From Novosphingobium lentum NBRC 107847 (GTDB lineage: Bacteria; Pseudomonadota; Alphaproteobacteria; Sphingomonadales; Sphingomonadaceae): a DNA stretch of 64,000 nucleotides. Below the pieces are notes generated by a model. The model was not told where the DNA came from. It searched no databases and was given only the letters and a program-made list of their open reading frames with translations. The translations under genes and the position numbers were made by a program. Positions 61,874 to 64,000 of this stretch are shown here, piece after piece. Numbering within the stretch: position 1 is the first letter of the stretch; each line of letters begins with the position of its first letter. Location of the stretch: the NCBI RefSeq assembly GCF_001590965.1, contig NZ_BCTW01000007.1:62001-126000 (forward strand), written 5' to 3'.

Positions 61874-64000
61874 TCAATGCTCCACTCGCAATGTTCCGGA
61901 CGCAACCCGGCGTGGGAGAATATCCGCGCGCCGCTCAGCCATCGTGAGGCCATCGAGAGACTCCCGGCAATCCCCATTGGCGCGCGCCAGCTGCCCGGTC
62001 CGCATCCGGCGGATCCGATCTTCGGAGGCCGCGGCGAGCTGCTCCTCGAGGATTGTCACGCGCGCCCGGTGACTGGCCTCCAAGCTATCCCTCCGAAAGC
62101 GAGCGATCTCGCCTGCCTCGAACACATGCTCGGCGCGCCGACGGGTCCATAATTCATGATGCCAGCCTTCGAGTCCCTCCACCGCAGAACTGTCAGGAGG
62201 AGCTACATCGGGCGCGTCTGCTGCCATCGTGAAAATGTCCAAGAAGGCTGACGCGACCCGCGGATCTTCGACGACCGGCACGAGCATTGCATCCTCGCGC
62301 AAGCCGCGCATCTGCCATTGGTAGATTGCAAACGGATGATCGCCCGCCGGCAACTCGGGATCGTTCACGCGAAGCGTCACCACAATTTCGTCGTCTCCTG
62401 CGAACGAGCGCGCTGCTGCCTGCGTCAGCGGGTGGACCGGCGTGATGAACGCAAGGGAACGATCCTCGTTGGCCGCCTCGCGGTCGAACGTCAGCGCAAG
62501 CGTCTGGTGATCGCCGCGCAACCAGGTCTCCCATTCGCGGTCCGCAAGACTGAGACGCGTCCCGCGCGCGCGCGCCGGAACGAGGTGGCGCCGGGCATCG
62601 GCGGCCAAACGGAGGCTCTTGACCGGGCCTTGGCCGCTAATGGGGTTCCGACCGACATCGAGTTCGCGTTCGAGGTGTAGCCCCACTAGCCGCTCAATGG
62701 CGGCCGGCTCGAGCCAGCGGCTCGATGCCTCGGCGATCTCGTCGTTCATTCGCGTGCGCTCGATCCGAACCCCGAACAGCTCGGCCTCACGCTCCTCGAG
62801 CGCGTCGGTCTCGAGGATTTGACGGATTTCATTGTCAGCGAGTTGCTGAAGCCGCGCTTGCCGCTCTTCCTCGGTCAACAGGAAATCGTCCGCCACGGCC
62901 TGAAGCCGTCCAGCGATCTCGCCCAAAATTGCCTCACTACCTCCGATCGCGCGTTCGAAGACGCCGATCCGCACGAGGCACCGCTGATAGATATCGAAAT
63001 CCACCGTCCCCGGGGTCACAAAGTTGTAGATTGCGACTGTCTGACTTGCTTGGCCGTAGCGGTCGATGCGGCCGATGCGCTGCTCGATCCGCATGGGATT
63101 CCAGGGAATGTCGAAATTGACCAATGCGTCACAGAACTGGAAGTCGAGACCTTCCGACCCGACCTCCGAGGACAAGAGAACATCGATCGCGTCTTCGTTC
63201 TCAGGCGCAAGCGCAAAGGCCTTGCGAAGGGCGCGTCGATCGTCGTCGGCAACGCCGCCATGAATAAGCCCCACGCGGACACCGCGAGCGCGAAGCGCTT
63301 CGTAGAGATAGGCGAGCGTATGCCGAAAGGAACTGAACAGCAAAAGTCGGCGGTTCGCCATCCCCCCTTTCTGGTTGACGATGTCGAGGAGGGCTGTGAG
63401 CTTGGGGTCTTCGTCCGACAGGTTGCGCGCGCGTTCCACCAGAGAGGCGATTTCCGTGCGAAGCGCATCTATGTCGGCGTCATTATGGTCGAGCGCATGA
63501 TCGTCGATTTCGATAAGTTCGAGGTCGCTGAGCCGACGAGACAGGATGTCTTCAAGGAACGGGGCAAGCCCGTGGAGCGAGCTTGCTGCCTGGCGGCGGA
63601 TTGTCGTCATCAGGAAGCCGAGGGGAGCAGCGCCGTGCGCTCGCAAATAGATGATGCGCTGAAGGGCCAGCAGATCGTCATGGACGCTTTGCTGCTCCTG
63701 CGTGAATGGCACCTCCACGGTACGCGCTTTCCGGCTCGTGAAGTTGCCGATATCGCGGCGCCGCGTCCGACTGATCATCGTTGAAAAGCTGTGGAGCCCT
63801 TCGGCCGGCCGGATAAGCCGCACCCGGTCGTCGTCGCTTGCAGCGCCACGCGTGGCCGTAAGCAGATTGCGAAACTCGGGCGACGGGGATAGCATCGCTC
63901 GCCCCCAATCGGTCGCAGCGGCCTCATTGAGGTGTCCAATCGCTTCTTGCTGCCATCCTGCTGCAGCGCCGCGGATGGCAGCGATCGCGGCGTTGATGGC
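61874..64000 (-). CDS. SNF2/superfamily 2 helicase, 5' end outside the window
   Basis: The C-terminal 708 residues of a helicase; the frame is open to the window edge, so motifs I-III with the Walker A and B lie beyond it. The visible second RecA domain contains LLLFSSFRHTLAYL, GLIHGGVADDDRRAL, VLLSSEVGSEGLDFQFCDALVNFDIPWNP (motif V) and RIEQRIGRIDRYGQ (motif VI), typical of RapA/HepA-like SNF2 translocases. After it comes a helical region of about 350 residues. It is coupled to the sacsin-type ATPase gene. In defence systems such enzymes translocate on invading DNA; its partner and mark are unknown. Confidence 0.85.
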   Translation of the reverse strand, partial: AINAAIAAIRGAAAGWQQEAIGHLNEAAATDWGRAMLSPSPEFRNLLTATRGAASDDDRVRLIRPAEGLHSFSTMISRTRRRDIGNFTSRKARTVEVPFTQEQQSVHDDLLALQRIIYLRAHGAAPLGFLMTTIRRQAASSLHGLAPFLEDILSRRLSDLELIEIDDHALDHNDADIDALRTEIASLVERARNLSDEDPKLTALLDIVNQKGGMANRRLLLFSSFRHTLAYLYEALRARGVRVGLIHGGVADDDRRALRKAFALAPENEDAIDVLLSSEVGSEGLDFQFCDALVNFDIPWNPMRIEQRIGRIDRYGQASQTVAIYNFVTPGTVDFDIYQRCLVRIGVFERAIGGSEAILGEIAGRLQAVADDFLLTEEERQARLQQLADNEIRQILETDALEEREAELFGVRIERTRMNDEIAEASSRWLEPAAIERLVGLHLERELDVGRNPISGQGPVKSLRLAADARRHLVPARARGTRLSLADREWETWLRGDHQTLALTFDREAANEDRSLAFITPVHPLTQAAARSFAGDDEIVVTLRVNDPELPAGDHPFAIYQWQMRGLREDAMLVPVVEDPRVASAFLDIFTMAADAPDVAPPDSSAVEGLEGWHHELWTRRRAEHVFEAGEIARFRRDSLEASHRARVTILEEQLAAASEDRIRRMRTGQLARANGDCRESLDGLTMAERRADILPRRVASGTLRVEH

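Noticed and set aside
54902..64000. Calling the right end a DISARM system
   Set aside because: A C5 methyltransferase and a SNF2-type helicase are present, but the DUF1998 protein, PLD protein and DrmA helicase are absent and the helicase is on the opposite strand with a different partner.

Overview
The window looks like part of a sphingomonad genome or large replicon, most likely Sphingopyxis or a close relative. The composition is GC-rich, there are three large TonB-dependent receptors, the lasso peptide precursor closely resembles the sphingopyxin/caulonodin group, a luxR-luxI-phyH set is present, and the mobilization genes are of the alphaproteobacterial relaxase-DUF736-ArdC-ParB-TraF type. 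No rRNA, tRNA, CRISPR array, integrase or insertion sequence was found by eye.

1-15.6 kb is an uptake and aromatic-catabolism region. It holds a TetR regulator, a TonB receptor broken by one in-frame TGA, a CPA2 antiporter coupled to a small protein, and an intact TonB receptor. Next come a LysR regulator divergent from an FAD aromatic hydroxylase and a VanB-type ferredoxin reductase, and converging on these an intradiol ring-cleavage dioxygenase, a YciI-like protein and a second LysR.

15.8-25 kb is a complete lasso peptide locus: a 47-residue precursor, a fused RRE/protease B and a cyclase C on the plus strand. Converging on them are ECF sigma factor, FecR, STN-containing TonB receptor and an Atxe2-like lasso isopeptidase. 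The natural reading is make and export the lasso, sense and import it through the receptor, then open it with the isopeptidase. 25.2-28.2 kb is a LuxR/LuxI quorum-sensing operon continuing through a phytanoyl-CoA dioxygenase and a GntR regulator, with a hairpin over the luxI ribosome binding site. 28.5-32 kb holds a RadC-like JAB protein, small conserved proteins, a membrane-tethered LuxR-type HTH protein and an orphan LuxR.

32.1-42.2 kb is a mobilization module (HTH, TraF peptidase, lytic transglycosylase, ArdC, DUF2958, ParB, DUF736, relaxase) with a candidate oriT but no type IV secretion genes inside the window.

42.4-64 kb is a defence-rich island. It has a nuclease-like protein with an acidic tail, a complete type II restriction-modification system with a small HTH regulator, a class III cyclase-like protein, a HEPN-like protein, a PD-(D/E)XK protein and a SEC-C/methyltransferase fusion. 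A five-gene operon follows (small protein, GHKL/MORC-like ATPase, two unrecognised proteins, C5 methyltransferase). Opposing it are a GHKL ATPase fused to a nuclease-like domain, and a sacsin-type ATPase with an HNH-like zinc tail coupled to a SNF2-type helicase cut by the window edge. The five-gene operon, alone or with the converging ATPases, is the best candidate for an undescribed system.
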